Shown: positions 51,488-61,645, counted from the first letter of the stretch. The stretch is 64,000 nucleotides of DNA from an uncultured Aquimarina sp. (GCF_947495315.1 NZ_CANLYD010000019.1:1-64000), one strand, 5' to 3'. The notes: generated by a model from the sequence alone, not told the origin. Program-made: numbers and translations.

Positions 51488-53314
51488 TTAGTTACCTCCT
51501 TTTTCCATTTTAGCTTTAAGATCAGCTAATGCATCGATATCACCAAGAGTGGTTTTTTCAGATGAACTTGCAGCAGCTTTCTTAGCAGCTTGTTTAACGA
51601 TCTTAGCTTCTTCTTCCTTAAATAAAGCTGTATGAGAAGCTACAACTCTTTTGAATTCTTTGTTGAACTCAATGATTTGAAATTCTGCTTCATCACCTTT
51701 AGTAAGCTTCTTGCCGTCTTCTTTTTCTAGATGACGAGATGGTACAAAAGCAACAATATCCTCATTAAAATCAATAGTAGCACCTTTGTCTACAATCTCA
51801 GTAATGGTGTTCGTGTGCTTAGTTCCAACAGCAAACTCTTTTTCATACTTATCCCAAGGATTATCCTCAGTTTGTTTATGTCCAAGGCTTAATTTACGTC
51901 CTTCTACGTCTAACTCAAGAACTACAACATCAAGCTTATCACCAACATTAGTAAAGTCCGATGGGTGCTTAATTTTCTTAGTCCAAGAAAGATCAGAGAT
52001 ATAAATCAATCCGTCGATACCTTCTTCTAACTCTACGAATACTCCAAAGTTAGTGAAGTTACGAACGATACCTGTGTGCTTAGAACCTACAGGATATTTA
52101 GTTGTAATATCAGTCCAAGGATCTGGAGTTAATTGTTTAACACCAAGAGACATTTTACGCTCTTCTCTATCCAGAGTAAGGATTACAGCTTCTACTTCAT
52201 CTCCAACTTTTACGAAATCTTGTGCAGAACGTAAATGTGTTGACCAAGACATTTCTGAAACGTGGATCAATCCTTCTACTCCTTCTTCAACTTCGATAAA
52301 TGCACCGTAATCAGCGATAACAACTACTTTACCTTTTACTTTGTCTCCTACTTTAAGTTCATTATTAAGAGCTTCCCACGGATGTGGTTTCAACTGCTTA
52401 AGACCTAATTGGATACGAGTCTTAGCCTCATCAAAGTCTAAGATTACTACGTTTAATTTCTGATCAAGCTCAACGATCTCATTTGGATGGTTAATTCTAG
52501 ACCAAGAAAGATCTGTAATATGGATAAGTCCATCAACTCCTCCAAGATCAACGAATACACCATAAGAAGTAACATTCTTAACAGTACCTTCTAATACCTG
52601 ACCTTTTTCTAATTGACCGATAATCTCTTTTTTCTGCTCTTCTATATCCGCTTCGATAAGTGCTTTGTGAGACACAACAACGTTTTTAAATTCATGGTTA
52701 ATTTTAACCACTTTAAATTCCATTGTTTTACCAACATAAGCATCATAATCACGAATAGGCTTCACATCGATCTGAGAACCTGGCAAGAACGCTTCGATAC
52801 CGAATACGTCCACAATCATACCACCTTTTGTTCTACACTTCACAAAACCGTTTACGATTTCGCCTGTATCGTGAGCATTATTTACTCTATCCCAAGCCTT
52901 GATCACACGTGCTTTACGGTGAGATAAAATTAATTGACCTGTAGCATCTTCACGCACATCAATTAATACCTCAACCTTATCACCTACTTTAAGGTCTGGG
53001 TTGTAACGAAATTCATTTAATGAAATAACACCTTCACTCTTTGCATTAATGTCAATAATAGCATCACGATCAGTAATATTAATTACAGTTCCATCAACTA
53101 CTTCATCATTTAAGGTGTCAACAAAATTTTCTGCAACTAGCTTTTCAAACTCTTCAAGTTTTGAATCTTCGATTGGGTCAATACCTTCCTCGTAGTTGTG
53201 CCAGTTAAAATCTTTTAAAAATTGCTCAGGGTTTTCTTGTTGAGGAGATACAGCTGGAGCTGCCTTTGGAGCCTCTACTTCCTGAACGTCTGTGTTTTTT
53301 GTTTCTTCAGACAT
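51488..53314 (-). CDS. rpsA: 30S ribosomal protein S1
   Basis: A 608-residue S1 protein with six S1 RNA-binding repeats after an acidic, Pro/Ala-rich N-terminus. Repeats 3-5 are the most regular (TVKNVTSYGVFVDLGGVDGLIHITDLSW, KVVVIADYGAFIEVEEGVEGLIHVSEMSW and the like, each near 85 residues apart). It binds mRNA on the small subunit; in Bacteroidota, with few Shine-Dalgarno sites, S1 is likely important for start selection. The C-terminal 30 residues are Ala/Lys-rich. Its own promoter and terminator are present. Confidence 0.95.
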   Translation of the reverse strand: MSEETKNTDVQEVEAPKAAPAVSPQQENPEQFLKDFNWHNYEEGIDPIEDSKLEEFEKLVAENFVDTLNDEVVDGTVINITDRDAIIDINAKSEGVISLNEFRYNPDLKVGDKVEVLIDVREDATGQLILSHRKARVIKAWDRVNNAHDTGEIVNGFVKCRTKGGMIVDVFGIEAFLPGSQIDVKPIRDYDAYVGKTMEFKVVKINHEFKNVVVSHKALIEADIEEQKKEIIGQLEKGQVLEGTVKNVTSYGVFVDLGGVDGLIHITDLSWSRINHPNEIVELDQKLNVVILDFDEAKTRIQLGLKQLKPHPWEALNNELKVGDKVKGKVVVIADYGAFIEVEEGVEGLIHVSEMSWSTHLRSAQDFVKVGDEVEAVILTLDREERKMSLGVKQLTPDPWTDITTKYPVGSKHTGIVRNFTNFGVFVELEEGIDGLIYISDLSWTKKIKHPSDFTNVGDKLDVVVLELDVEGRKLSLGHKQTEDNPWDKYEKEFAVGTKHTNTITEIVDKGATIDFNEDIVAFVPSRHLEKEDGKKLTKGDEAEFQIIEFNKEFKRVVASHTALFKEEEAKIVKQAAKKAAASSSEKTTLGDIDALADLKAKMEKGGN

Positions 53315-53394
53315 TGAAGATAAAATTTGTATCCTGTACTTATTTGAGAATCAATGCGAAAACTTATACAGAAGTGTTAAATTAAATTGTTTTA

Positions 53395-53430
53395 ACCCCT
53401 TTTTTATTCTCTTACTCGCTAAAAAGGGGT
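53395..53430 (-). promoter_or_regulatory. Hairpin at the 5' end of the rpsA message
   Basis: ACCCCTTTTT and AAAAAGGGGT form a 10-bp stem with a loop of about 16 bases, ending 80 bases before the ATG. It starts within a few bases of the predicted transcription start, so the first bases of the mRNA would be in the stem. This is a candidate autoregulatory or stabilising leader. Confidence 0.5.
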
Positions 53431-53431
53431 G

Positions 53432-53464
53432 CAAAAATACAATTTAATTCATTAGAAAGCAAAC
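53432..53464 (-). promoter_or_regulatory. rpsA promoter, TTTG-N21-TATTTTTG
   Basis: On the minus strand TTTG (53464-53461) and TATTTTTG (53439-53432) are 21 bases apart, the best full match to the Bacteroidota promoter consensus that I found in the window. Confidence 0.65.
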
Positions 53465-53523
53465 TACTGCATATTTATAAAACAAAGAAAGTTATATAAA
53501 ATGTATAATCCCTTTTATTTACT

Positions 53524-54105
53524 CTAATTATATTTTTTAATTTCCAAAACAGCATTTTCAAAACCATCTACAGGTTGATAAAGGTTTGTTCTAACTCTAT
53601 TATGTAAAAGAATAGTCATTGAATCAAAAAACTCACTCGTAGATAAAATATTTTCATCTTTAACCTGAAATATTAATGTAGTTTTCTCATCGATTGGTTC
53701 AGATAGAGTACCTTGATATTCTCCTTGATCTAATCGCACCCAATCTATAGATATATTTAATTCATTCAACAAAATTGTCTCTATTGGATTATTTTCATCG
53801 TTTTGAGTTAGAAGTGCGGCATATGTTCTATATAGTTTTTCGTCATTACAAACATATTCCGTAGAAGTTATCTCATTTGATTCTAAGGTTCCATTTAAAT
53901 TGGCATCCAAACCTGAATCTATTTTCACTCCTCCATTTTCACAATTAACACCTGTTGGCTCGCCTGTTGTCTCAATTAAACTATTTAAACCATTTCCTCC
54001 ATTAATTCCATCCTCTCCATCGGAACAACTTATTAACAAAATTATTATTGAAAAGAAAAGAAATGCATTTCTTTTAAAAACACTAAAATTTTTATACATA
54101 TTCAT
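53524..54105 (-). CDS. Lipoprotein with DUF7151-type domain
   Basis: A 193-residue lipoprotein: the signal ends LLISC, with SDGEDG after the Cys, the export signal common in surface lipoproteins of Bacteroidota. Residues 35-90 are a collagen-like/DUF7151-type segment (NGLNSLIETTGEPTG, CENGGVKIDSGLDANLNG). The C-terminal half (about 100-193) has no motif I recognise. Function unknown. Confidence 0.78.
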   Translation of the reverse strand: MNMYKNFSVFKRNAFLFFSIIILLISCSDGEDGINGGNGLNSLIETTGEPTGVNCENGGVKIDSGLDANLNGTLESNEITSTEYVCNDEKLYRTYAALLTQNDENNPIETILLNELNISIDWVRLDQGEYQGTLSEPIDEKTTLIFQVKDENILSTSEFFDSMTILLHNRVRTNLYQPVDGFENAVLEIKKYN

Positions 54106-54174
54106 TTTAATTATTTATTTATAATTCTCTAAGCTTTTATTTTATGATATCCGTACAATAAAACTTTAGACATC

Positions 54175-56232
54175 TTAATACTTAACAATCTCAAACTCAC
54201 TTCTTCTATTGATTTGATGTTCTTCTTCTGTACATATTTTATCTTCACAACTTATTAAGGGTTGCGATTCTCCAAGCCCTTCAAACTGCATTCTTCTGGC
54301 ATTCACATAACCAACCAATGCCAGATAATTACGAGTAGATTCTGCTCTTTTTTCTGATAAAACCTTATTATACGAATCAGTCCCTCTACTATCTGTATGA
54401 GAATCAATCTTAATATAAACAGTTTTATATTTATCCAGTTTTAGCGCAAACTCATCTAGTACCTTTTTAGAATCTGCTCTAATATTCCATTTATCATAGT
54501 CAAAATAGATAGGTGGTAAATCAAAATAGAGCTTTCCGTTCTTTTCGATAACCTGAGGGCCTTCTTTATCAGAAAGTAACTTCAGTCTTAGTTCCTCGGC
54601 CGTAAGCTCTTCTCTCTTTGTTCTTTTATTATCTTTAGAAGTATTAACAGCTTCTGTTTTAGTTTCTTCAGGATTTTCGACAATAACAGGTTCTTTCTTC
54701 TTTTCTAAATAAATAATATAAGTCTCCTCATCTTTTTCCTTAATCAAAATAGGCTTGATTTTAGTTTCATATCCACTAGAAGAAGCTTTAAAATCATACT
54801 TTCCTGGAAAAACACTTAGATTGAAAGACGCTATAGAATCTAGTTCTTTTTCATAAACCGTCTTCTTATCCGCGTCATATAGGGTCACACTTGCATTAGG
54901 AATATAATTATCTGTAGCAAATTCTCTTACCTCAAATCTCGCTGGGTACTCCTTTAAAAATATCTCTCCAATCTGCGAAAAAGAATAGATATCATCTTCT
55001 ATTTTATTTTTTCTATTAGAAGCAAAAAAACCATCATTTTCATCATAATAGGTCAAAGAAAAATCATCGTAACTAGAATTGATCGGTGCTCCCAGATTTA
55101 TAGGTTTGGTAAACGTTCCTTCTTTTGCTTCTGAAACAAAAACATCCATCATTCCTAATCCCAAATGACCATTAGAAGAAAAGAACAGATGTCCTTCTTT
55201 AGAAATAAAAGGAAATTGTTCTCTATTTATGGTATTTACCATAGGTCCAAGATTAACTGGTGCTCCATAAGTTCCGTCTATATTAATTTCTGTAACATAA
55301 ATATCGAAATCTCCGTATCCTCCAGGCATATTAGAAGAAAAATACAACATTGTATCATCCTCAGAAATAGAAGGATGCTCAATAGAATAGGTAGTATTAT
55401 TAAACGCTAACTTTTCTGGAGTCTGCCAAGAACCATCAACTTTTAGAGCTTTATACAAATGAATTGAATTGTTTCTTAAGCTGTCAAACTTCTTTTTTCC
55501 TTTCTCTGAATTACTTTTTGAAAAATAAATAGTATTACCATCAGAAGTAAAACAAAAATTACCTTCGTGTAGCTTAGAATTAATTTCTCCAGAAATAGCT
55601 TCAATCTCTGAAACAGCCACATTTTGTTTATTCACTTTTACAGCATATATATCCAAAAAAGGCCGGTGTGTCCATTTATAATTCTTACTCATAAAACCAC
55701 TAGAACTTCTATCTGAGGTAAAATACAAAGTGCTATCAAGTTTGACAGCACCAAACTCTGATGCTTTAGAATTAAACTCAAGAGGTTTTATAGTATAATC
55801 ATCATCTTTAAGCTTAAAAGCTTCTATGATAGCTATTGCGTTTGATTTATTTAACTCGACTGTTTCTTCGTTCTTTTTATATAACGCTAGAAAATCAATG
55901 GCTTTTTCATATTTACCCAATGCAGAAAGCACCTGATACATCATGAAATTGTATGAATTATCAAAAGTCTTATCCTTTCCATAAAACTTTCCGGAAGTCA
56001 AAATTTTAAGATATCTATACGCTTCTTTAAACTGAAATGTATTGTAATATGAGGTAGAAATATTCTTAAGAATATGTTTCTCATATCCTTCTTGGTTTAA
56101 TTCTTCTTCATATCCCAACGCTGCATTTATATAGTCTCCTTTTTCGAAAAAACGATCAGCTCTACTCTTTTTTTGAGAAAAAGTGATCTGTGTAATCAAT
56201 AAGATTAATACGAGTATTATTTTAGTTTTCAT
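54175..56232 (-). CDS. OmpA-family protein with TPR and PD40 repeats
   Basis: A 685-residue exported protein (signal ending ITFSQ). TPR-like helices (about 25-140) are followed by WD40-like PD40 beta-propeller repeats (about 160-410; SEDDTMLYFSSNMPGGYGDFDIYV is a clear one), a carboxypeptidase-regulatory-like domain (about 425-510) and an OmpA domain (about 570-685; IYFDYDKWNIR, DSHTDSRGTDSYN, INRRSEFEIV). It is the usual partner of PorP/SprF in type IX secretion clusters and anchors the complex to the cell wall. Its start is 3 bases after the PorP/SprF stop. Confidence 0.9.
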   Translation of the reverse strand: MKTKIILVLILLITQITFSQKKSRADRFFEKGDYINAALGYEEELNQEGYEKHILKNISTSYYNTFQFKEAYRYLKILTSGKFYGKDKTFDNSYNFMMYQVLSALGKYEKAIDFLALYKKNEETVELNKSNAIAIIEAFKLKDDDYTIKPLEFNSKASEFGAVKLDSTLYFTSDRSSSGFMSKNYKWTHRPFLDIYAVKVNKQNVAVSEIEAISGEINSKLHEGNFCFTSDGNTIYFSKSNSEKGKKKFDSLRNNSIHLYKALKVDGSWQTPEKLAFNNTTYSIEHPSISEDDTMLYFSSNMPGGYGDFDIYVTEINIDGTYGAPVNLGPMVNTINREQFPFISKEGHLFFSSNGHLGLGMMDVFVSEAKEGTFTKPINLGAPINSSYDDFSLTYYDENDGFFASNRKNKIEDDIYSFSQIGEIFLKEYPARFEVREFATDNYIPNASVTLYDADKKTVYEKELDSIASFNLSVFPGKYDFKASSSGYETKIKPILIKEKDEETYIIYLEKKKEPVIVENPEETKTEAVNTSKDNKRTKREELTAEELRLKLLSDKEGPQVIEKNGKLYFDLPPIYFDYDKWNIRADSKKVLDEFALKLDKYKTVYIKIDSHTDSRGTDSYNKVLSEKRAESTRNYLALVGYVNARRMQFEGLGESQPLISCEDKICTEEEHQINRRSEFEIVKY

Positions 56233-56235
56233 AGC

Positions 56236-57153
56236 CTAGTAAAATCTTGGAGATGTATATTTATTACTAAAGTTGAGTAAATCGAAATTATATAGTAAAA
56301 TAATTTCGTGACTTCCGTTGTTATATCCACTTAGTTCGCTTGTACTAAAATCATATGAATATCCAACTTTTAGGTTTTTTGTTATATTAAAACCTGCCAA
56401 TGCAATAAAAGCATCTTCATAGCGATAAGAAATCCCTAATTCGAATTTATTATAAATCAAAGAATTCAATGAAATATCGAATGTTAGCGGCGAATCTAAT
56501 ACTTGTTTTATCACCATTGATGGCTTCAGTTTAACCTCATCTACCAGATCAAATACGAAACCTGTTACTCCATATAAATGTGTTTTTGATTGTGAAACTC
56601 CAATTCCACTAATATCTACATCATTAGGCAATAAATTTGGAGATGATATTCCTGCATAAAAATTATTAGAAAATAAGAATAGTCCTGCTCCAATATTAAG
56701 TTGCAGTTTAGAGTTATTGCTAGCAAATGCAGGATCATCTGCTACATCAGAGCCAGAAGCATCCAGTTTAAAACTATTGATTCCGGCTTTTAATCCATAG
56801 GACAACTTAAAACGATCAGAGACACGAGTGATATACGCAAAATCAACATTGAAAAAATTGTTATTTGTACTAATTGCCTCACCGATTCTATCATTTACAT
56901 AATTAACACTTAACTCAATCTTTTCACTTAATGGAATATTCCCAAAAACATTTGCTGTTTCTGGCGAACCATCGATTCCAGTCCATTGTTTTCTATATAA
57001 TAAACCTGTGGAAATCAATCCACTTTGGTTCGTAACATAAGCAGGATTAACTGTGCTCATGTTATACATGTATTGAGAATACTGTGGATCCTGCTGTCCA
57101 TATAATACTGAGCAGAAAACTATAGCTATACTAAAAATTAATCGTGATTTCAT
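56236..57153 (-). CDS. PorP/SprF family type IX secretion membrane protein
   Basis: A 305-residue outer-membrane barrel with a signal peptide (ending VLYGQ), then QDPQYSQYMYNMSTVNPAY and GLLYRKQWTGIDGSPET, the classic PorP/SprF start. SprF-type proteins attach type B-sorted adhesins to the cell surface. It lies between the type B protein and the OmpA protein, with 3-base gaps on both sides. Confidence 0.93.
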   Translation of the reverse strand: MKSRLIFSIAIVFCSVLYGQQDPQYSQYMYNMSTVNPAYVTNQSGLISTGLLYRKQWTGIDGSPETANVFGNIPLSEKIELSVNYVNDRIGEAISTNNNFFNVDFAYITRVSDRFKLSYGLKAGINSFKLDASGSDVADDPAFASNNSKLQLNIGAGLFLFSNNFYAGISSPNLLPNDVDISGIGVSQSKTHLYGVTGFVFDLVDEVKLKPSMVIKQVLDSPLTFDISLNSLIYNKFELGISYRYEDAFIALAGFNITKNLKVGYSYDFSTSELSGYNNGSHEIILLYNFDLLNFSNKYTSPRFY

Positions 57154-57156
57154 TGT

Positions 57157-59937
57157 TTATCTGCTTAGGTAAAAGCTTCCTTGAATTGGAAAATTATTTT
57201 CAAAATTGGGAGTGAAAATATAGAAATAGGTACCAGATGGAAGATCATCTCCTAATCGTATTGAAACATTACTTTCTCCTCTAAATTCCTCTGTATTTCG
57301 ATTACCCTCAAAGACAGTGGCTCCATATCTATTATAAATTTTCAAATCAAAATCCGGAAAAGCGACTGGAATATTAAACTCGTCTTCTATAAATAGCTCA
57401 AAAGTATCATTTTGGTTATTTCCATCTGGAGAAACTCCATCTTGAAAATCTAACGAACATAAATCTCCATTAGAGAATCGCTCACCCATATTGAGTATAT
57501 TGATAGCAACAGTCACCCTTTCGGATTCACAATTATCTGCATCCACAGTCGCTATATAATAAATTTGATTATCAACAAGTAATGGATTATCAATAATTGG
57601 CATATCACTTTCTAGTGTAGGGTACCAATTGTAATTTAAGACATCTACTTCTATATCATCTAACCTTTTTGCATCCAAAATACAAAACTCCTGATCCGGT
57701 ACATTGGGTTCTGGCAAATCTATAATTTGCACTTCTACATTGAGAGCCGATTCATCACAAGGAGCAGTATTAGGTATTACATATCTAAAATTATATATTT
57801 TGTTGATTTCGTTATCGGGATTAGGCAATAAATCAAACTCTACAACTCCTTCTGGCGTTAATGCGCCTGTATTTTCTATATCCTCAAAACTTCCTATTCT
57901 TGGTGTATCATTATCTAAAATTGTAAATAAATTTACGCGTCCATCAATTTCACAAAAAGAATCGCTTCTATCGTTACCTATTTCCACGGGTTCAACAATT
58001 TCAATAGTTACTGTTGCCTGATCCGAACCAACACAACTTTCATTTCCCATTACGCTATATACATAATCTCCAGGTCCTAAAATCGGTAAAGTCAGGTCCG
58101 AAGCATCAAAAACACCTAGATGATCAGGAGAAGTATATCCAAAAGGACCTGTCCAAATACCTGTTGTATCAGGATCACCTTCTAATAAATCAAAAAGAGT
58201 AACGGTTAAATCATCAGAGCATAATGTTATTGGAGTCCCACTTCCTGCTCCCGCATTAGCGTTCTCATAAATTGTAAAAGTTAGATCCGCACTATCCGAA
58301 CAATTATCTGCACTTACGGTACTATATGTAAATGCAAACTCCTGCGGCGATTGTATTAATGTATCTGGAAATACAAAAAGATTATCAATTTGATCACCAT
58401 TTTGGTTGGTCCAAATACCGGTTTCTACAATATCATCAATTCCATTAGTAATTAATAAACTTCTTAGGTCAACTGATCCTTGGTCAATACAGAAACTTAA
58501 CCCCGAAGTATCTTCTCCCGCATGATCTTCTGCTAAAATTTGTAAAACTACTTCTGCTTCTAAATCCGGACATGCATTTCCACCACACCCCACAATGCTG
58601 GAACATACATAATATCTAAACCTATATTCTCCAGGTCTCGCTCCATTGGTTCTTACCGGACCATTAGCATCGTAATAAGGTGGTAGTAAATCATCATCAG
58701 TGATTGCTGGATCCGCTATACATCTCAGTAGCGTAGGATCTGTTAATCCAGTTCTTCTTTTAGACACTAATCCTAGGTCACTTGGCCCTGAAACAAACTC
58801 CCAATGAGTAGCGACATTGTTCTTGTACTCAAAACCTGGGGTAAACTCTAATAAATCAAAAAGATTTATAATTACAGGAGGTTCCTCTATTTTACCTGGA
58901 CAAACTACTGGAAATTCTGATTGCTGAAAAGGTCTAAGTTGTTCATATAGACTAAAACTCACTGTAGATGTTTCATCACTACAAACGACCGATCGTTTTT
59001 CTACTTTATAACTAAAACTATATGTTTCACAACCAAATCTTAGATTGTTACCATTATCAATTAATTCTTCATATAAATCTTTTATGTTTATAGTTAAGTT
59101 TTCCGGATTTCCATTTTGTTCTTCAATCCAAAAACCTTCTATATCCTCTCCATCTAAAAAATCTCTAACATTAATATCATTATCCCATTCTCCAGCAAGA
59201 ATACTACTTTCACAAATTGATTGATTATCTGGTATACCAGCATCTACTTGTCTTACCACAGACACTCTTATTGTTGTTTGAGTACTTTGGCTACAAGGTG
59301 TTATTCCAGGAACAACATAGCTTATCTCATATACGTTTTGATCCACTCTTGGAAGTCCTGGTTGATATTCTACAGGCCCTCCAGTAAAAACATTACCTGA
59401 TACAGATCCTCCATCTGGATTGTTTCCAGTAAAAGTCCAAAATCCATTTATATGAGCTCCAGGTGTTACGCTATTAGTTACTAAAACTGTATTAAGATCT
59501 AATTGCCCAGTAGTTTCACAGATATAATAATTGATATCATCATCATCCGGTGGTAGTGCCGTGCCAGAATAAGGACCCAAAATAAGACTTACAACTAAAA
59601 CAGGATCATCACCACAATCGGGACTTGATAATATAAATTGATAGTCCGTTATACTCTCTGAAGCATCTCGTAATTCCCAAGTTGGTAAACTTCCAGTAGT
59701 TTCGTCTAAAACAACAGAAATATTAGGTGTAGTTGACCAAACACCATCGGCGGTAGTAGTACCTGTTTCAGTATACAAATTAATGATACCATCAGGTACA
59801 CCATCGATATCAAAATCGATGGTAGTCATATCACATATTGATATCACCTGAGTTTGATTGCATTGAGATATAATTTTCCCAAAGCTTCCAAATAATATCA
59901 ATAAAATGAATAGTAATTCTGTTCTATATTCTTTCAA
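57157..59937 (-). CDS. Type IX secreted surface protein, type B (gliding-motility C-terminal) sorting domain
   Basis: A 926-residue protein with a signal peptide (about 1-25; LLFILLILFGSFGKIIS), many Ig-like/SprB-like repeats with the pattern C-xxD...G-x-W (for example CSDDLTVTLFDLLEGDPD, CEIDGRVNLFTILDND), and a C-terminal type B sorting domain from about residue 835 (FQDGVSPDGNNQNDTFEL, then DLKIYNRYGATVFEGN, ending GSFYLSR). It is carried over the outer membrane by T9SS and kept there with PorP/SprF. The start codon is TTG at 59937; no ATG occurs before residue 33. Confidence 0.9.
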   Translation of the reverse strand: MKEYRTELLFILLILFGSFGKIISQCNQTQVISICDMTTIDFDIDGVPDGIINLYTETGTTTADGVWSTTPNISVVLDETTGSLPTWELRDASESITDYQFILSSPDCGDDPVLVVSLILGPYSGTALPPDDDDINYYICETTGQLDLNTVLVTNSVTPGAHINGFWTFTGNNPDGGSVSGNVFTGGPVEYQPGLPRVDQNVYEISYVVPGITPCSQSTQTTIRVSVVRQVDAGIPDNQSICESSILAGEWDNDINVRDFLDGEDIEGFWIEEQNGNPENLTINIKDLYEELIDNGNNLRFGCETYSFSYKVEKRSVVCSDETSTVSFSLYEQLRPFQQSEFPVVCPGKIEEPPVIINLFDLLEFTPGFEYKNNVATHWEFVSGPSDLGLVSKRRTGLTDPTLLRCIADPAITDDDLLPPYYDANGPVRTNGARPGEYRFRYYVCSSIVGCGGNACPDLEAEVVLQILAEDHAGEDTSGLSFCIDQGSVDLRSLLITNGIDDIVETGIWTNQNGDQIDNLFVFPDTLIQSPQEFAFTYSTVSADNCSDSADLTFTIYENANAGAGSGTPITLCSDDLTVTLFDLLEGDPDTTGIWTGPFGYTSPDHLGVFDASDLTLPILGPGDYVYSVMGNESCVGSDQATVTIEIVEPVEIGNDRSDSFCEIDGRVNLFTILDNDTPRIGSFEDIENTGALTPEGVVEFDLLPNPDNEINKIYNFRYVIPNTAPCDESALNVEVQIIDLPEPNVPDQEFCILDAKRLDDIEVDVLNYNWYPTLESDMPIIDNPLLVDNQIYYIATVDADNCESERVTVAINILNMGERFSNGDLCSLDFQDGVSPDGNNQNDTFELFIEDEFNIPVAFPDFDLKIYNRYGATVFEGNRNTEEFRGESNVSIRLGDDLPSGTYFYIFTPNFENNFPIQGSFYLSR

Positions 59938-60071
59938 AGTTTATTAGTTTATATGTAAGTGTCATAATTCTCCTATTTGTTACCTATCAAAATGAAATAA
60001 ATTAATTGACTGGGTCTCAAAAAAGCCAGGCAAAAATATAAAATTATGTTAAAAATCAACTATTAACAGAC

Positions 60072-60116
60072 AAAAAAGAGCTTCATTGATTATCGAATCA
60101 TATTAACTAAGCTCTT
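60072..60116 (-). terminator. Terminator of the histidine operon
   Basis: On the minus strand AAGAGCTT (60116-60109) and AAGCTCTT (60083-60076) pair over a loop of 25 bases, followed by TTTT. The stem's left side overlaps the hisIE stop. Confidence 0.6.
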
Positions 60117-60703
60117 GATTTTAAAACCTCTACAATATCATTCATTTTATATCCTTTGGCTTGTAGTAAAATCAGATAATGAAAAAGCAAGTCAGCACTT
60201 TCGCTTAGAAATAAATCATCATTATCATCTTTAGCTTCTATCACTACTTCTACAGCTTCCTCTCCAACTTTTTGGGCTACTTTATTAATTCCTTTTCTAA
60301 ATAGAGAAGCTACATATGATTCATCATTGTCTTGATTCTCTTTTCTATTTTGTATGATATCCTCTAAATCCGTTAAAAACCCAAAAGATTGATCGTTACT
60401 TTCATTCCAGCACGTATCCGATCCTCTATGACAAGTCGGTCCTACTGGATTAACAGTAATCAATAAGCTATCTTGATCACAATCATTCTTAATATCCACT
60501 AGGTTTAAAAAGTTGCCACTCTCTTCTCCTTTGGTCCATAATCGATCCTTTGTTCTACTAAAAAAAGTAACTTTTTTTGAGTCTAAGGTTTTTTGATATG
60601 CCGCCTCATTCATATATCCCAGCATTAGTACATTCTTAGTAGTTGCATCTTGGATAATTGCAGGAACTAGTCCGTCGTTATTTTTATTGAAATTTATTTC
60701 CAT
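60107..60703 (-). CDS. hisIE: Bifunctional PR-AMP cyclohydrolase / PR-ATP pyrophosphohydrolase
   Basis: About 198 residues: HisI (about 1-110; MLGYMNEAAYQKTL, TKGEESGNFLNLVDIKNDCDQDSLL and CHRGSDTCW with the zinc Cys) and HisE (about 115-198; VGEEAVEVVIEAKDDN). It performs steps 2 and 3 of histidine synthesis. An ATG at 60718 would add MTTIT, but that ATG lies within a palindromic repeat, so I prefer 60703 (MEINFNKN). Last gene of the operon. Confidence 0.94.
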   Translation of the reverse strand: MEINFNKNNDGLVPAIIQDATTKNVLMLGYMNEAAYQKTLDSKKVTFFSRTKDRLWTKGEESGNFLNLVDIKNDCDQDSLLITVNPVGPTCHRGSDTCWNESNDQSFGFLTDLEDIIQNRKENQDNDESYVASLFRKGINKVAQKVGEEAVEVVIEAKDDNDDLFLSESADLLFHYLILLQAKGYKMNDIVEVLKSRA

Positions 60704-60712
60704 TGTTATAGT

Positions 60713-60790
60713 TGTCATTCCGGACTTGATTCGGAATCTTTTAATTTATACTTAATTTCTTATGGATTCCAGATCAAGTCTGGAATGACA
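60713..60790. repeat. Paired-palindrome element between hisF and hisIE
   Basis: A 78-base element with outer inverted ends TGTCATTCC (60713-60721) and GGAATGACA (60782-60790). Each half is itself a palindrome: loops CTTGA on the left and TCAAG on the right, with stems of about 8 bp, and with ATCTTTT just inside the left one. This two-palindromes-facing arrangement is that of REPINs. It begins 6 bases from the hisF stop codon. Confidence 0.75.
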
Positions 60791-60795
60791 TTTAA

Positions 60796-61551
60796 TCATA
60801 ATCTTACCGGAATTTTGTTTGCTTTTAATTCCTCTTTTAAATCTTTAATCTCTATTTCTTTAAAATGAAAAACACTCGCTGCCAAAGCTGCGTCTGCCTT
60901 TCCCTCTTTAAAAGTATCCACAAAATGCTGCATATTTCCTGCTCCACCAGAAGCTATTATCGGAATATTCAACTCATTTGATAACTTAGCTAATGCTTTA
61001 TTTGCAAAACCATCTTTGGTCCCATCATTATCCATTGAGGTAAATAATATTTCTCCGGCACCTCTTTCTTCTACTTCTTTTGCCCAATCAAATAGATCAA
61101 GCTCAGTCGGCACTTTCCCTCCTACTAAATGTACTATCCACTTTCCGTCAATCTGTTTAGCATCTATCGCAACAGTAATGCATTGACTTCCGAATTTACC
61201 AGCTAAATCATTGATAAGTTGCGGATTTTTTACAGCAGATGAATTTACAGAAACTTTGTCTGCTCCGTTCTGAAGTAATATATCTACATCTTCTATTGAT
61301 GAAATTCCACCACCTACGGTAAAAGGTATATTCACTTTTTCTGCAACTCGCAGCACTAGATTTGCTAATGTTTTTCTCCTTTCCTCTGTAGCTGAAATAT
61401 CTAAAAAGACCAATTCATCTGCTCCAGCTTTAGAATAGGCATCAGCTAACTCTACAGGATCTCCGGCATCTCTTAAATCAACAAAATTAACTCCTTTTAC
61501 GGTTCGGCCATTCTTAATATCCAAACATGGTACAATTCTTTTTGTAAGCAT
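60796..61551 (-). CDS. hisF: Imidazole glycerol phosphate synthase subunit HisF
   Basis: A 251-residue TIM-barrel cyclase subunit: [17 protein letters not shown] with the catalytic Asp at 11, [12 protein letters not shown] near 50, PFTVGGGI near 77, VAIDAKQ with the second Asp near 130, and [11 protein letters not shown] near 200. It works with HisH, here encoded at 63331. Full length. Confidence 0.96.
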   Translation of the reverse strand: MLTKRIVPCLDIKNGRTVKGVNFVDLRDAGDPVELADAYSKAGADELVFLDISATEERRKTLANLVLRVAEKVNIPFTVGGGISSIEDVDILLQNGADKVSVNSSAVKNPQLINDLAGKFGSQCITVAIDAKQIDGKWIVHLVGGKVPTELDLFDWAKEVEERGAGEILFTSMDNDGTKDGFANKALAKLSNELNIPIIASGGAGNMQHFVDTFKEGKADAALAASVFHFKEIEIKDLKEELKANKIPVRL

Positions 61552-61645
61552 CTCCTTTGTTAATAGTTTATGGTTATTAGTTGTTAGTTGTTAGTTGATG
61601 GACTCTTTACTTAATACTCTATACTATTTACTAACTACTAATTAC

